64,000 bases of DNA from JACPLR01 sp041649295 (GTDB taxonomy: Archaea > Nanobdellota > Nanobdellia > Pacearchaeales > GW2011-AR1), in contig JBAZNI010000002.1 of the NCBI GenBank assembly GCA_041649295.1, positions 62,001 through 126,000 of the forward strand, read 5' to 3'. This document shows, in pieces, positions 1 through 8,454 of the stretch. Each line of letters begins with the position of its first letter. Positions within the stretch are counted from its first letter, which is position 1. The position numbers were made by a program, and so were the translations under genes. The notes under the pieces were generated by a model, which made no database searches, was not told where the DNA came from, and saw nothing but the letters and a program-made list of their open reading frames with translations.

Positions 1-112
1 TTGAATTTCTCTGGAAGATTGCTAAAAATAGTATTAATAAATAACTGAAAAATTGTATTTTTCAAGTTGTGGAAAACAACCAAGTTGTTTATAAATTGAA
101 CCTAAAGGTAAA

Positions 113-188
113 CGCCCGGGGAAGGATTTGAACCCTCGACCTTGAGCTTAGGATGCTCCTGCTCTAATCCAGGCTGAGCTACTCGGGC
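113..188 (-). tRNA. tRNA-Arg(CCT)
   Basis: Read on the minus strand this folds as a cloverleaf: D arm GCTC/GAGC, anticodon loop ATCCTAA giving anticodon CCT (reads AGG), and T arm GAGGG/CCTTC with loop TTCAAAT. The acceptor stem GCCCGAG/CCCGGGC has one A-C mismatch at pair 6-67, and pair 27-43 is G-A. No CCA is encoded. Confidence 0.9.
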
Positions 189-247
189 ATAAAAATACAT
201 AGAATTCATACTTAAAAATGTTCGGAAAAATGTTCGAATCCAAATCA

Positions 248-388
248 TGCGGGAGATAGGATTCGAACCTACGCAAGCACTAAGCTAACACGGTTCTTAC
301 GAACACACCCATTTTATTGAGTTGCACGATTGTCTCGTGCATTTATTCGACCTAAACGTGTTCCGTTTGACCACTCCGGCACTCCCGC
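248..388 (-). tRNA. tRNA-Leu(TAG) with an intron
   Basis: Class II tRNA with acceptor GCGGGAG/CTCCCGC, a long variable arm and a standard TTCGAAT T-loop. The anticodon loop is TTTAGG plus C after splicing, so the anticodon is TAG (Leu). A 57-nt intron lies between positions 37 and 38. Its mature sequence closely resembles the tRNA-Leu at 9630-9713. Confidence 0.92.
294..350 (-). other. tRNA-Leu intron with bulge-helix-bulge splice sites
   Basis: The exon-intron junctions form a canonical bulge-helix-bulge. The central 4-bp helix is TTTA/TAAG (one G-T pair). The 3-nt bulges are GGT and AAC, each cut after its second base, and the intron-side helix is CGAA/TTCG. This is the substrate of archaeal tRNA endonuclease. 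The intron also contains an internal GCACGA/TCGTGC hairpin. Confidence 0.85.
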
Positions 389-433
389 AATATATAATAA
401 AAGAGAAATTTCTGGATATTTAAACCTTTCAAA

Positions 434-880
434 TCAACATTCTTTAATCTGCACAGATTCAAGTGTACAACCATCAACACTTAAAATAAAAACAGGATTT
501 TCACCTAAATTCTCTGTATAAAAGTAATACTTTTTATATTGCCCTGGCCGAACAATCTCACAATTAGGGCAGTCATCTGCACAACAAGTATACCCTTCTC
601 TTTGAGTATCTGATGAAATAACAAACTCCAAAGAACTTAATAAAACTGCTTCATTATTAGACCGCTCAACAACAGCTTCTATATCTCTAGTCTCAATATT
701 ATCACAAATCTTATTAATTGAAACAGGGGGATTTATTTTCATTTCTGTGCATGAAAGCTGGGGGGATAGGTTTGTACTTGTGATTTTAGAAACAGAAAAC
801 CAAATAATACTTATAGAAGCGATTACCAACAAGATAAACAACATGGTTACAATAATCTCTGAAACTGCTTTATTATTCAT
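434..880 (-). CDS. Pilin-like protein with class III signal peptide
   Basis: A 148-residue protein starting MNNKAVSEIIVTML, followed by a hydrophobic helix to about residue 29. This is the basic-KA-hydrophobic arrangement cleaved by archaeal prepilin peptidases, so a type IV pilin-like surface protein is likely. The remainder is polar with several cysteines, including a TCCADDCPNC cluster. Its start overlaps the end of the upstream protease gene by 8 nt, so the two are probably co-transcribed. Which filament it joins is unknown; the only prepilin peptidase in the window is at 61299-62159. Confidence 0.7.
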   Translation of the reverse strand: MNNKAVSEIIVTMLFILLVIASISIIWFSVSKITSTNLSPQLSCTEMKINPPVSINKICDNIETRDIEAVVERSNNEAVLLSSLEFVISSDTQREGYTCCADDCPNCEIVRPGQYKKYYFYTENLGENPVFILSVDGCTLESVQIKEC

Positions 881-1982
881 TTTTGCAAGGCCTTGCTCCG
901 ATATCTTTTAGGTTAATTTCTGAAACTACTTTATTATTTTTTAATATTTGAACACTATCTAAATTTTCAATTACAGGAATTTTAAGATAAAATGGGTTAT
1001 CAGATATAAAAACTTCTCCGGCAATTTTTTCTTGATTAGGAGTATCTGTAAAAATAAATTCTGGATTAAATTCTTCTTCTGTTAATATCACATTATTTGA
1101 TAAAATTAATCTATAAGAAAAATCTCCCGCCCCATTTAATCCTATGCATCCAGTTTCAATAGATTTGTTTAATACCTGAATCTCCTCATTACTATATACC
1201 CCTTCAATCAAATAATATTCTCTCTTAGTGCAATCGCTGATTTGCTCGATAGCTTTAGCAGTTATAGACGTCGAGGATTTTTTTAATTTCTCTTTCATCA
1301 ACATTTCATTGAATACTCCATAATTCTTAGCTGCGAGAGTTCTCATGAGCCCATTTTCAATTGATCTAAAATGAGCGCTGTCAGAACATCCTTGAAAACA
1401 GCCATCTATCTCTTCAGTAAATTTATCACAAGATACCACGCAATTTTTTGAATTTACCGGAATTTTAGCAGGGATATACTCATCTGCAAGATTTGCAAAA
1501 ACATGCCCAAATTCGTGATAAAAAACTGCTTTAGTATGTTGGGAATTTAAACTCATAACATTCATATATGCCGAGCTTCTTATGGTTTTTTCTGAATTCC
1601 CAATTACCAAGATGTAGTCATTTGGGCAAGAAGATGCTCTCTTTATTAATTCTTTTGAATAACAAAGAAGAGCTATTCCTTTATATAATTCACATTTTGG
1701 AGTATAATCATCGATATAAAAAAAATTAAATGTTTCTTTTGAAGAATTAAATGGTGAAACTTCAAACAAAGAATTAGAATAATTGATAGCAGTTTTTTCA
1801 TCAGCAAATATAACAATATCTATAACATGTTCCCCAGAATATTTAATTATATTGCAATTTCCTAAAAATTGCTTCGGAGAACTTGCTACTTGCGTGCTTA
1901 AAAAATAGATATATGAGAAAAAGATTATAGATATAATAAATATCCCAATTGTTAAGCTTAAAATAATAGTTATCTTTTTCAT
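873..1982 (-). CDS. Membrane-anchored zinc metalloprotease, M64-like
   Basis: A 369-residue protein with an N-terminal membrane helix or signal anchor (residues 5-30), predicted to act outside the cell. The zinc motif HEFGH lies in YHEFGHVFANLADEY. This matches the extended HEFGHxFxxLADEY signature of the M64 (IgA peptidase-like) family, including the third metal ligand region. Several cysteine pairs after the active site suggest disulfides, as expected for an extracytoplasmic enzyme. It is co-transcribed with the pilin-like gene that overlaps its 3' end. The substrate is unknown. The family call rests on the motif alone. Confidence 0.75.
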   Translation of the reverse strand: MKKITIILSLTIGIFIISIIFFSYIYFLSTQVASSPKQFLGNCNIIKYSGEHVIDIVIFADEKTAINYSNSLFEVSPFNSSKETFNFFYIDDYTPKCELYKGIALLCYSKELIKRASSCPNDYILVIGNSEKTIRSSAYMNVMSLNSQHTKAVFYHEFGHVFANLADEYIPAKIPVNSKNCVVSCDKFTEEIDGCFQGCSDSAHFRSIENGLMRTLAAKNYGVFNEMLMKEKLKKSSTSITAKAIEQISDCTKREYYLIEGVYSNEEIQVLNKSIETGCIGLNGAGDFSYRLILSNNVILTEEEFNPEFIFTDTPNQEKIAGEVFISDNPFYLKIPVIENLDSVQILKNNKVVSEINLKDIGARPCKNE

Positions 1983-2030
1983 AAAATGGATAGTAAACTT
2001 GAATTTAAATAAATTTGTAAAAACAAAGGT

Positions 2031-2140
<110 letters not shown>

Positions 2141-2241
2141 AAAATTAGCATGTTTAGGGGGTTTTTAAAGCTTTTTGTGGGGGCTGTTTATCTGATTTAT
2201 TCTACAATAATACTTATAAATGGGGATTAAAATATAAGTTA

Positions 2242-2526
2242 ATGAATGAAGAAAAGAGGAAGAAATTAAGCAGGTTAGAAACAGATATTCTTATAATTGT
2301 GGTTAGAGAAAGTATAAATAAAATTAGTTATAGAAACCCACAGAAAGTATTAAGACTTGGTGTGTGGAGTAATGATAAAGAGGTAATTGATGCATTAAGA
2401 GGATTAGAAGATAATTATGGATTTGTAAAATTAGTCGGGAGTTCTTTTTTTGGTTTTAATACAAGCAAATATCACGTGGATTTAAAAGGAGCAAGAGAGC
2501 TTTACAATGAATTAGTTTTTGGTTAG
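2242..2526 (+). CDS. Hypothetical protein, possibly winged-helix
   Basis: A 94-residue, lysine-rich cytoplasmic protein that I do not recognise. The predicted helices near residues 8-25 and 42-58, followed by a hairpin-like segment, would fit a small winged helix, but no family motif is clear. A TATA-like CTTATAAAT lies about 25 bp before the ATG, giving a short leader. It stands alone, convergent with the XRE regulator whose stop lies 10 nt beyond its own. Confidence 0.6.
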   Translation: MNEEKRKKLSRLETDILIIVVRESINKISYRNPQKVLRLGVWSNDKEVIDALRGLEDNYGFVKLVGSSFFGFNTSKYHVDLKGARELYNELVFG

Positions 2527-2536
2527 AGGAAAATAT

Positions 2537-2785
2537 TTATTTTCTGTCTATTTCTCTTAATTCTTCGGCATATCTGACTAATTCTGAAAGTTGACAGCCA
2601 AATGCCCTAGAGACCTTTTGTAATGATGATAAATGCCCTAGATGTCTATTTCCATGCTCTATTGCAGAGATATATCCTTGTGTAAAACCACTCTTTTCTG
2701 CTAACTGTTCCTGAGTTAATCCTCTATCTGTTCTAAATATAAGAACTGTTTTCCCAATATAGTCAACGATGGAAGTATTGTTCAT
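2537..2785 (-). CDS. XRE-family helix-turn-helix regulator
   Basis: An 82-residue DNA-binding protein consisting almost entirely of a Cro/CI-type HTH. The segment LTQEQLAEKSGFTQGYISAI (about residues 23-42) is a textbook helix-turn-helix, followed by the EHGNR turn and a fourth helix. It lies 9 nt downstream of rpoN on the same strand and may share its transcript. Its target is unknown. The small size suggests it acts as a dimer. Confidence 0.85.
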   Translation of the reverse strand: MNNTSIVDYIGKTVLIFRTDRGLTQEQLAEKSGFTQGYISAIEHGNRHLGHLSSLQKVSRAFGCQLSELVRYAEELREIDRK

Positions 2786-2794
2786 ATTAAAAAA

Positions 2795-2992
2795 TTAGAA
2801 TTTCTTAAACTTTGTTGTTAGTTCTAACAAGTCAATCTGCCCTAGAAAAGCTGCTCTGCAGCAGTATCTTTTTAATCCTAATTCGTCGAGGACTTTTCCT
2901 GGAGCTTCACCACTACTTACTCTTGTTTTAAATTCTTCCCACAAATGAGCTATTGGCTTTCCGCAACTCATACATCGAATTGAAATTATCAT
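2795..2992 (-). CDS. rpoN: DNA-directed RNA polymerase subunit N (Rpb10)
   Basis: A 65-residue zinc-binding assembly subunit of archaeal RNA polymerase. The family pattern is intact: CMSCGK near the N-terminus, LDELGLKRYCC in the middle and a hydrophobic C-terminal helix. It normally sits after S9 in the ribosomal operon. Here it lies about 8 kb away on the opposite strand, followed by an XRE regulator, so the ancestral cluster has been rearranged. Confidence 0.95.
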   Translation of the reverse strand: MIISIRCMSCGKPIAHLWEEFKTRVSSGEAPGKVLDELGLKRYCCRAAFLGQIDLLELTTKFKKF

Positions 2993-3086
2993 AATAATCT
3001 TTCTAAATGTAGCTATTTAAAGTTTTTGCATCACAAATTATTTAAATGATATTAATGATTTAAAGCAGAAATACCTTCAAAATGAA

Positions 3087-3764
3087 ATGACCGAAAAAGC
3101 AATAATCAAACTAGAAAATGTTCATAAAGAGTATGAAATGGGCAGTTCAACAGTAGTAGCAGTAAATGGGATTAATCTTGAAATTAAAAGGGGGGATTTT
3201 ATTGCAATTACTGGTCCAAGTGGGAGTGGAAAATCAACAATGATGAATTTAGTAGGTGCTTTAGATTTGGCAACAGAAGGAGAAATATATCTTGATGGGC
3301 AGGATATAGAACATCTTGAAGAAAGCGAACTTGCACAAATAAGAGGAAGAAAAATTGGTTTTATATTTCAAAGCTTTAATTTAATACCTACACTTACTGC
3401 AATGGAAAATGTTATGCTTCCTATGATGTTTCAGGATTATACAGAAGAAGAAAGGAAAGAAAGAGCTATTGAACTTTTAAAAGAAGTAAGTCTCAGTCAT
3501 AGACTAGATCATCTTCCTAAGGAATTATCTGGGGGTGAAAGACAAAGGGTTGCTATTGCAAGAGCACTTGCAAATGACCCTGAAGTAATACTTGCAGATG
3601 AACCAACAGGAAATCTTGATTCTAAAACAGGGGAAGAAATAATCCAAATGTTTATAAGTCTAAATAAGCTTGGAAAAACTATAATAATAGTTACACATGA
3701 TTCCGAAGTTGCAAAACAAGCAAAGAAAATTGTTAAAATAAAGGATGGAAAAATCATAAAATGA
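3087..3764 (+). CDS. ABC transporter ATP-binding protein, MacB/LolD type
   Basis: A 225-residue nucleotide-binding domain with Walker A GPSGSGKST (43-51), Q-loop around residue 95, signature LSGGE (147-151) and Walker B VILADE (167-172). Its closest type is the MacB/LolD class, which drives FtsX-like permeases. The stop overlaps the next gene by 4 nt, and the permease follows, so the three form one operon. The transported substrate cannot be told; export of a peptide or lipid, or mechanical work on the envelope, is typical of the class. Confidence 0.93.
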   Translation: MTEKAIIKLENVHKEYEMGSSTVVAVNGINLEIKRGDFIAITGPSGSGKSTMMNLVGALDLATEGEIYLDGQDIEHLEESELAQIRGRKIGFIFQSFNLIPTLTAMENVMLPMMFQDYTEEERKERAIELLKEVSLSHRLDHLPKELSGGERQRVAIARALANDPEVILADEPTGNLDSKTGEEIIQMFISLNKLGKTIIIVTHDSEVAKQAKKIVKIKDGKIIK

Positions 3765-4624
3765 ATTTAAAACTGACAATAATTATGTTTGCAATGTTAT
3801 TAATAATTTCTTCAGTAAGCTCTTTAACAATTAACAATGTTGTTTCAGTACCAAGTGAAATTTCTCCTGGGAATAACGCAAATATTGAGTTAGAAATTGG
3901 AAATGAAGCTGGAGAAACTATCAAAAATGTAGTTGTTAGTCTTGATTTTACAAATCTGCCATTTGCACCCTATAAATCTAGTACAGATAGAGTAATTGAA
4001 AAAATAAAAGATGGGGATGAAGAAACAATTGACTTTAATATAATTGCCTTGAGTGATGCAGATGCAGGAACATATAAAGTACCGGTGAAAATTTTCTATA
4101 TTTTAAATAATAAAACTATGGCTGATACGAGTTTTATTGGATTAACTATAAATGACAAGCCAAAATTGCAGGTAGATTATGGGGGGATTTTAATAAAAGG
4201 GGCTAACAATGAAATAACTATAAGGCTGACAAATTCAGGGTTAACAAAAGTAAAATTTTTAAGAATCCAGCTGATAGAAGTGGCTAATATTAAAATTTTG
4301 GGCAACTCTGAAGTTTATATCGGAGATGTTGAAAGTGATGATTTTGATAGCGCAAACTTTAATATTTTTATATCTAAAGATTCTGCAGATGAAATTAACC
4401 TTCCTGTTGCACTAACATACAGAGATGCTACAAACCGAATTGAAGGTGAAAATATTGATTTAAACTTAAAAATATACACAAGAAAAGAAGCTATTGAACT
4501 TGGGTTAATAAAGCAAAATAACACTGGATATTATATTCTCGGAGTTATTGCTCTATTTATCATCTGGATGCTTTACAGAAGCATTAGAAAAAGAAGAAGA
4601 AAAAAGAAAACAAAGGAGGACTAA
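3761..4624 (+). CDS. Exported CARDB-like Ig-fold protein, ABC-associated
   Basis: A 287-residue protein with a signal peptide (about 1-21), two beta-rich segments resembling CARDB/COG1361 Ig-like domains, one transmembrane helix near residues 255-275 and a short tail of arginines and lysines facing the cytoplasm. It is encoded between the ABC ATPase (4-nt overlap) and the FtsX-like permease (2-nt gap). It probably forms an extracytoplasmic accessory part of that transporter. The family call is by composition and domain rhythm only. Confidence 0.75.
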   Translation: MNLKLTIIMFAMLLIISSVSSLTINNVVSVPSEISPGNNANIELEIGNEAGETIKNVVVSLDFTNLPFAPYKSSTDRVIEKIKDGDEETIDFNIIALSDADAGTYKVPVKIFYILNNKTMADTSFIGLTINDKPKLQVDYGGILIKGANNEITIRLTNSGLTKVKFLRIQLIEVANIKILGNSEVYIGDVESDDFDSANFNIFISKDSADEINLPVALTYRDATNRIEGENIDLNLKIYTRKEAIELGLIKQNNTGYYILGVIALFIIWMLYRSIRKRRRKKKTKED

Positions 4625-4626
4625 TT

Positions 4627-5838
4627 ATGAAAAACTTCTTCTTGCTTGCATTTAATAATCTTAAAAGAAGAAAGGTAAGAAGCTGGCTTACTATGATTGG
4701 AATTTTCATAGGTATTGCTGCTGTTGTTGCTTTAATTTCTTTGGGACAGGGATTGCAAAAGTATATTTCTGATGAATTTGAAAAAGTTGGAAGCGATAAA
4801 ATTATAATTTCCACAAAGTCTCTTGGACCTCCTGGGAGCACAACAAGCAAAAATTTAATATTAACAAGCAAGGATATTAAGACAATTGAAAATGTTAGGG
4901 GGGTTAGATGGGTAATTGGAATGTTAATGAAAACATCTCAGGCAAAATATAGGGGCGAGATTTCTGTTAACTTTGCAATAGGAATAAATCCTGAAGATAT
5001 AGAATTAATGGGCGAGATTCAAAGTGTTGAGATAATTGAGGGAAGGCAGTTGAAGGTGGGGGATAAATATAAGGCAGTTGTAGGATATAATCATGTCTAT
5101 GGAGATATTTGGGATAATCCTATTAGTGTTGGGAGTACAATACAAATCGAGGGCGTTGATTTTAAAGTAATTGGAGTTTATGATAAAGTTGGAAATCCTT
5201 ATGATGATGCATCTGTTTATGTGACTAAAGATACATTAAAAGAAATACTTAATGTAGAAGATGAAGAAAGTCAGATTTTAGCAAAAACAGAGTCAGGATT
5301 TAGCCCGAGTGATGTTGCAGATGCAATAAAAAGAAAATTGAGAAATGAAAGAGGTGAGAAAGAAGGGCAGGAAACTTTTTCTGTTCAGACCTCAGACCAG
5401 TTATTAGAAACCTTTTCAAATATTTTTAATGTTGTTCAGGCAGTTTTCGTCGGTATTGCTGCGATTTCTCTTTTAGTAGGAGGTATAGGAATTATGAATA
5501 CAATGTATACCTCTGTTTTAGAAAGAACAAAAGAAATAGGTACAATGAAAGCAATTGGCGCTAAAAACTCTGATATTATGACTTTATTTTTAATTGAATC
5601 TGGATTACTTGGATTAGTCGGAGGGCTAATTGGAGTTTTAATAGGGGTTATACTTGGAAAAGGAACAGAATATATTGCAACTGCAGCATTAGGAACTCCT
5701 TTAGTTCAGGCCTACTTCCCATGGTATTTAATTGTTGGGGCTTTATTATTCTCATTTGGAATTGGAAGCGCCTCTGGATTACTTCCTGCTTTACAGGCAT
5801 CTAAATTAAAACCTGCAGATGCACTGAGATATGAATAA
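4627..5838 (+). CDS. MacB/FtsX-like ABC transporter permease
   Basis: A 403-residue permease with the MacB layout. One membrane helix (about 20-42) is followed by a large extracytoplasmic domain (about 45-265). Three C-terminal helices then carry the conserved ERTKEIGTMKAIGAK coupling segment. The N-terminal LKRRKVRSWLTMIGIFIGIA is also typical. It forms an operon with the ATPase at 3087 and the CARDB-like protein at 3761. A strong RBS, AAGGAGG, precedes the start. Confidence 0.92.
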   Translation: MKNFFLLAFNNLKRRKVRSWLTMIGIFIGIAAVVALISLGQGLQKYISDEFEKVGSDKIIISTKSLGPPGSTTSKNLILTSKDIKTIENVRGVRWVIGMLMKTSQAKYRGEISVNFAIGINPEDIELMGEIQSVEIIEGRQLKVGDKYKAVVGYNHVYGDIWDNPISVGSTIQIEGVDFKVIGVYDKVGNPYDDASVYVTKDTLKEILNVEDEESQILAKTESGFSPSDVADAIKRKLRNERGEKEGQETFSVQTSDQLLETFSNIFNVVQAVFVGIAAISLLVGGIGIMNTMYTSVLERTKEIGTMKAIGAKNSDIMTLFLIESGLLGLVGGLIGVLIGVILGKGTEYIATAALGTPLVQAYFPWYLIVGALLFSFGIGSASGLLPALQASKLKPADALRYE

Positions 5839-5961
5839 ATGCTATCCGATAAATTTTATGTTAATTACTTCAGTGAAATTGCTATTAATGAAAATGGGCA
5901 TATTCTCCCTCAACAAACGCTTTTAAATTTATGGGGTTTGAAAAAGAAAGCCGCTTCTTAG
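5839..5961 (+). CDS. Possible 40-residue protein downstream of the permease
   Basis: The ATG follows the permease stop codon directly and opens a 40-codon frame. Its translation looks protein-like rather than random (segments NENGHILPQQTLLN and WGLKKKAAS). It would be co-translated with the ABC operon. No recognisable domain and no independent RBS are visible, so it could be chance. Confidence 0.35.
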   Translation: MLSDKFYVNYFSEIAINENGHILPQQTLLNLWGLKKKAAS

Positions 5962-6059
5962 GTTAATAAAGAAAAAATAAGATATGTCAGCAGGATATAA
6001 ATAAATTTAAAAAGGTATTTCACAACTAACTCTTATTAAACAAACAAAGAGGAAATGTC

Positions 6060-6248
6060 ATGGCAAAAAAATGCATTTATTGTTCTTGCGAAATACCTGA
6101 AGAATCTGTAATTGACTTTTGTGAAAGATGTGGTGTTGGAGTATGGGGACATAAGATGTTTAAAGCAATCAAGCAAAGTATGGAAGATGCAAGGGAAAGC
6201 GGAGATTTAAACCAGGGTTCTGTTGGGATTAATCAAGCTAGCAAATAG
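6060..6248 (+). CDS. Small zinc-ribbon protein
   Basis: A 62-residue protein with two cysteine pairs, CIYCSC near residue 5 and CERC near residue 21, which would bind one zinc as a treble-clef or ribbon. A helical segment follows, then a polar tail. It has its own promoter-like AAATTTAAAAAGG and an RBS (GAGGAA) before ATG. Nucleic-acid or protein binding is plausible; the function is unknown. Confidence 0.7.
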   Translation: MAKKCIYCSCEIPEESVIDFCERCGVGVWGHKMFKAIKQSMEDARESGDLNQGSVGINQASK

Positions 6249-6337
6249 CTAAAATCTTTCTATATCAGTTAAAAGCCTAATTGGAAAGACTTTTAAAGCC
6301 ACTATTTTTAGATAATTAATAACTAAAATTGATTAAA

Positions 6338-6613
6338 ATGGGCAAAAGAAAAAAAATAAAAGAACGGGGGAAAATAAGATTTAGTGAATACTTTAAAGAA
6401 TTAAAAATAGGGGATAAAGTGGCAATAGTAAGAGATAAAGCTATTGATTCTCATTTTCCACACAGAATACAAGGAAGGACAGGTGTTGTTGATGGTAAAA
6501 GAGGGGGGAGCTATATTATAAAATTAAAGGAACTTTCAAAAGAAAAAATATTTATAATGCCTCCAATTCATTTAAGAAAAATAAAAAATATAAATTCAAA
6601 GGGGCAAGAATGA
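6338..6613 (+). CDS. rpl21e: 50S ribosomal protein L21e
   Basis: A 91-residue large-subunit protein with the L21e core: GDKVAIV, then HRIQGRTGVVDGKRGGSY (beta-barrel). I start it at the ATG encoding MGKRKK. An upstream in-frame TTG would add only three residues. It overlaps rpoF by 4 nt. The order L21e, RpoF, DUF655 is conserved in Euryarchaeota, which supports the call. Confidence 0.92.
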   Translation: MGKRKKIKERGKIRFSEYFKELKIGDKVAIVRDKAIDSHFPHRIQGRTGVVDGKRGGSYIIKLKELSKEKIFIMPPIHLRKIKNINSKGQE

Positions 6614-6912
6614 TTAAACAAATGCAACCATTGACATTAAATGAAGCAAAAGAGCTTATAAAAGAATATGGAGGAAAAGAAGAAGTAATCTCGCATATCA
6701 ATAGATTTTCAAAACTGAAAAAGAAAAGTGCAGAGGATTTAAAAAAAGAGCTTGTTGCTCTCGAAAACCATAAAATAAGGGAAGAACAAATCATAAAAAT
6801 AGTTGACTTTCTTCCTGAAGATGCTTCGGATATAAACAAAATATTCGTAGATGTAAGTTTAGATGAGCATGAAATTAAACAAATTACTGACATTGTGTCA
6901 AAATACAAATAA
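6610..6912 (+). CDS. rpoF: DNA-directed RNA polymerase subunit F (Rpb4)
   Basis: A 100-residue protein with the Rpb4 pattern: a leading tether, the YGGKEEVISHINRFSKL helix region and the HRDC-like C-terminal part FLPEDASDINKIF. With RpoE (not in this window) it forms the polymerase stalk. It sits between L21e and the DUF655 gene, the standard euryarchaeal order. Confidence 0.9.
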   Translation: MIKQMQPLTLNEAKELIKEYGGKEEVISHINRFSKLKKKSAEDLKKELVALENHKIREEQIIKIVDFLPEDASDINKIFVDVSLDEHEIKQITDIVSKYK

Positions 6913-6914
6913 AA

Positions 6915-7454
6915 ATGGACAAAAAAGAAGAATATGCAATAATACTAGATTATCTCCCGTATGGATATCCGTTGGAAGGAAAAATGATGCCTATAATTCA
7001 GGCAATTGGTGAATGCCATTTCACACTATTGCAACTAATACCAAGAAAAGGCATAACAGTCCAACAGAAGGAAAAAGTTTATATTGGGCAAGGAAAAAGA
7101 GATAAAATCTATTATATTCTTGGAAAACTACCAATTGAAAAACTTACTGAAAATGCAAAATCTAATCTTGAAGAGTTTATCTTAATAAAAGTTGAACAAA
7201 TGGAAAAAGAATTTGTTGAATTTTTTAATAAATCTGGGGCATTAAACACTAGAATGCATCAGATAGAGCTTTTGCCAGGATATGGGAAAAAACATACAAA
7301 AGAAATTTTAAAGGAAAGGGAAGAGAAACCATTCGAATCCTTTGAAGATATTAAGAAAAGAGTGCAAAGCCTTCCAGACCCAAAAACAGCTATACAAAAA
7401 AGAATTTTGGAAGAGCTTTCTGGAAATGAAAGGCATACATTATTTATAATATAA
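6915..7454 (+). CDS. DUF655 RNA-binding-type protein
   Basis: A 179-residue protein starting KEEYAIILDYLPYGYP, the hallmark of the DUF655 family. It has an N-terminal OB/S1-like part (about 1-70) and a C-terminal helix-hairpin-helix region with LLPGYGKKHTKEILKERE. The family is conserved beside rpoF in Archaea and presumed to bind RNA or DNA. In many relatives ksgA follows; here S13 starts 2 nt downstream instead. Confidence 0.88.
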   Translation: MDKKEEYAIILDYLPYGYPLEGKMMPIIQAIGECHFTLLQLIPRKGITVQQKEKVYIGQGKRDKIYYILGKLPIEKLTENAKSNLEEFILIKVEQMEKEFVEFFNKSGALNTRMHQIELLPGYGKKHTKEILKEREEKPFESFEDIKKRVQSLPDPKTAIQKRILEELSGNERHTLFII

Positions 7455-7455
7455 A

Positions 7456-7947
7456 ATGAAACAAGAAACAGAAACACCACAAGAAACAAAGAAACAGAAA
7501 CAAGAACAAAGGATATTGCTAGTTAGAATTTTATCTACAGATATTCCGGGAGATCTTGGAGTTTATGTTGGACTAACAAAAATAAAGGGAATTTCATTCT
7601 CTATGTCAAATGCAATATGCCACATATTAAAATTAAATAAGGATAAAAAAGTTCAAGAACTTTCTGAACAAGAAATTGAAAAAATAACAAAGATATTTGA
7701 ACATCTTCCTGTCCCATTATTTATGCTCAATAGAAGGTCTGATCTTGAAACTGGCGAATCAATGCATCTGCTAACAACCAAGCTTGATTTGACAAAAGAA
7801 TTTGATATTAAAAGGTTAAAGAAGATAAAATCTTATAAAGGCTCTAGACATGCTAGAAATCTTCCTGTAAGAGGGCAGAGAACAAAGAGTCATTTCAGGA
7901 GAAGGGGGAGAAATAAAGCTGTCGGGGTAGGCAAGAAGAAATCATAA
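7456..7947 (+). CDS. rps13: 30S ribosomal protein S13
   Basis: A 163-residue S13 with the KGSRHARNLPVRGQRTK signature near the C-terminus that contacts tRNA and 16S rRNA, and a helix-two-turn-helix body. The first about 20 residues are a Gln/Lys/Glu-rich extension before RILLVRI. It opens the S13-S4-S11-RpoD block. The 2-nt spacing from DUF655 joins it to the rpoF operon. Confidence 0.96.
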   Translation: MKQETETPQETKKQKQEQRILLVRILSTDIPGDLGVYVGLTKIKGISFSMSNAICHILKLNKDKKVQELSEQEIEKITKIFEHLPVPLFMLNRRSDLETGESMHLLTTKLDLTKEFDIKRLKKIKSYKGSRHARNLPVRGQRTKSHFRRRGRNKAVGVGKKKS

Positions 7948-7962
7948 ATTGGGTAAATTAAA

Positions 7963-8454
7963 ATGATTAAAAAAAGCAAATTATACAATAGGCCAAGAGA
8001 ACCGTTTAACTTAGAAAGGATGAGAGGAGAAGATTTAATAGTTCATAAATATGGGCTTAAAAATAAAAAAGAAATATGGAAAGCAAAAGCAAAAATTGAT
8101 TTAATAAGAAACCGGGCAAAAAAATTAATTAACTCTGAACCAAAAAAACAAGAAGAATTCCTGAATAAGCTAAAAGCGGCGGGGTATAAAGCAGAAACTA
8201 CCCCAGGAGTCCTTGAACTTACAGAAGAAGATATATTAAACCGAAGATTGCAAACAATTGTTTTTAAAAAGGGGCTGTCAACAACTTCAAAAGGAGCAAG
8301 ACAGCTGATTACCCATAAAAAAATTTTGGTAAATGAGCAAATAGTAAATATCCCCTCATATTCTGTCCCATTTGAATTAGAAGATAAAATAAAATTATCA
8401 AGCAAGATAAAAAATAAAAAACCAGAAGAAATCGCGGGGGAGTATAAGGAATAA
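7963..8454 (+). CDS. rps4: 30S ribosomal protein S4
   Basis: A 163-residue archaeal S4. The N-terminal region PREPFNLERM leads into helices, then an S4 RNA-binding fold with ILNRRLQTIVFKKGL, ARQLITHKKILVN and a PSYSVP segment. It is a primary 16S rRNA binder in small-subunit assembly. The stop overlaps the S11 start by one base (TAATG). Confidence 0.96.
   Translation: MIKKSKLYNRPREPFNLERMRGEDLIVHKYGLKNKKEIWKAKAKIDLIRNRAKKLINSEPKKQEEFLNKLKAAGYKAETTPGVLELTEEDILNRRLQTIVFKKGLSTTSKGARQLITHKKILVNEQIVNIPSYSVPFELEDKIKLSSKIKNKKPEEIAGEYKE

Noticed and set aside
330..521. 63-codon plus-strand frame over the tRNA-Leu
   Set aside because: It lies across a tRNA gene and the end of the minus-strand pilin-like gene; a shadow frame.
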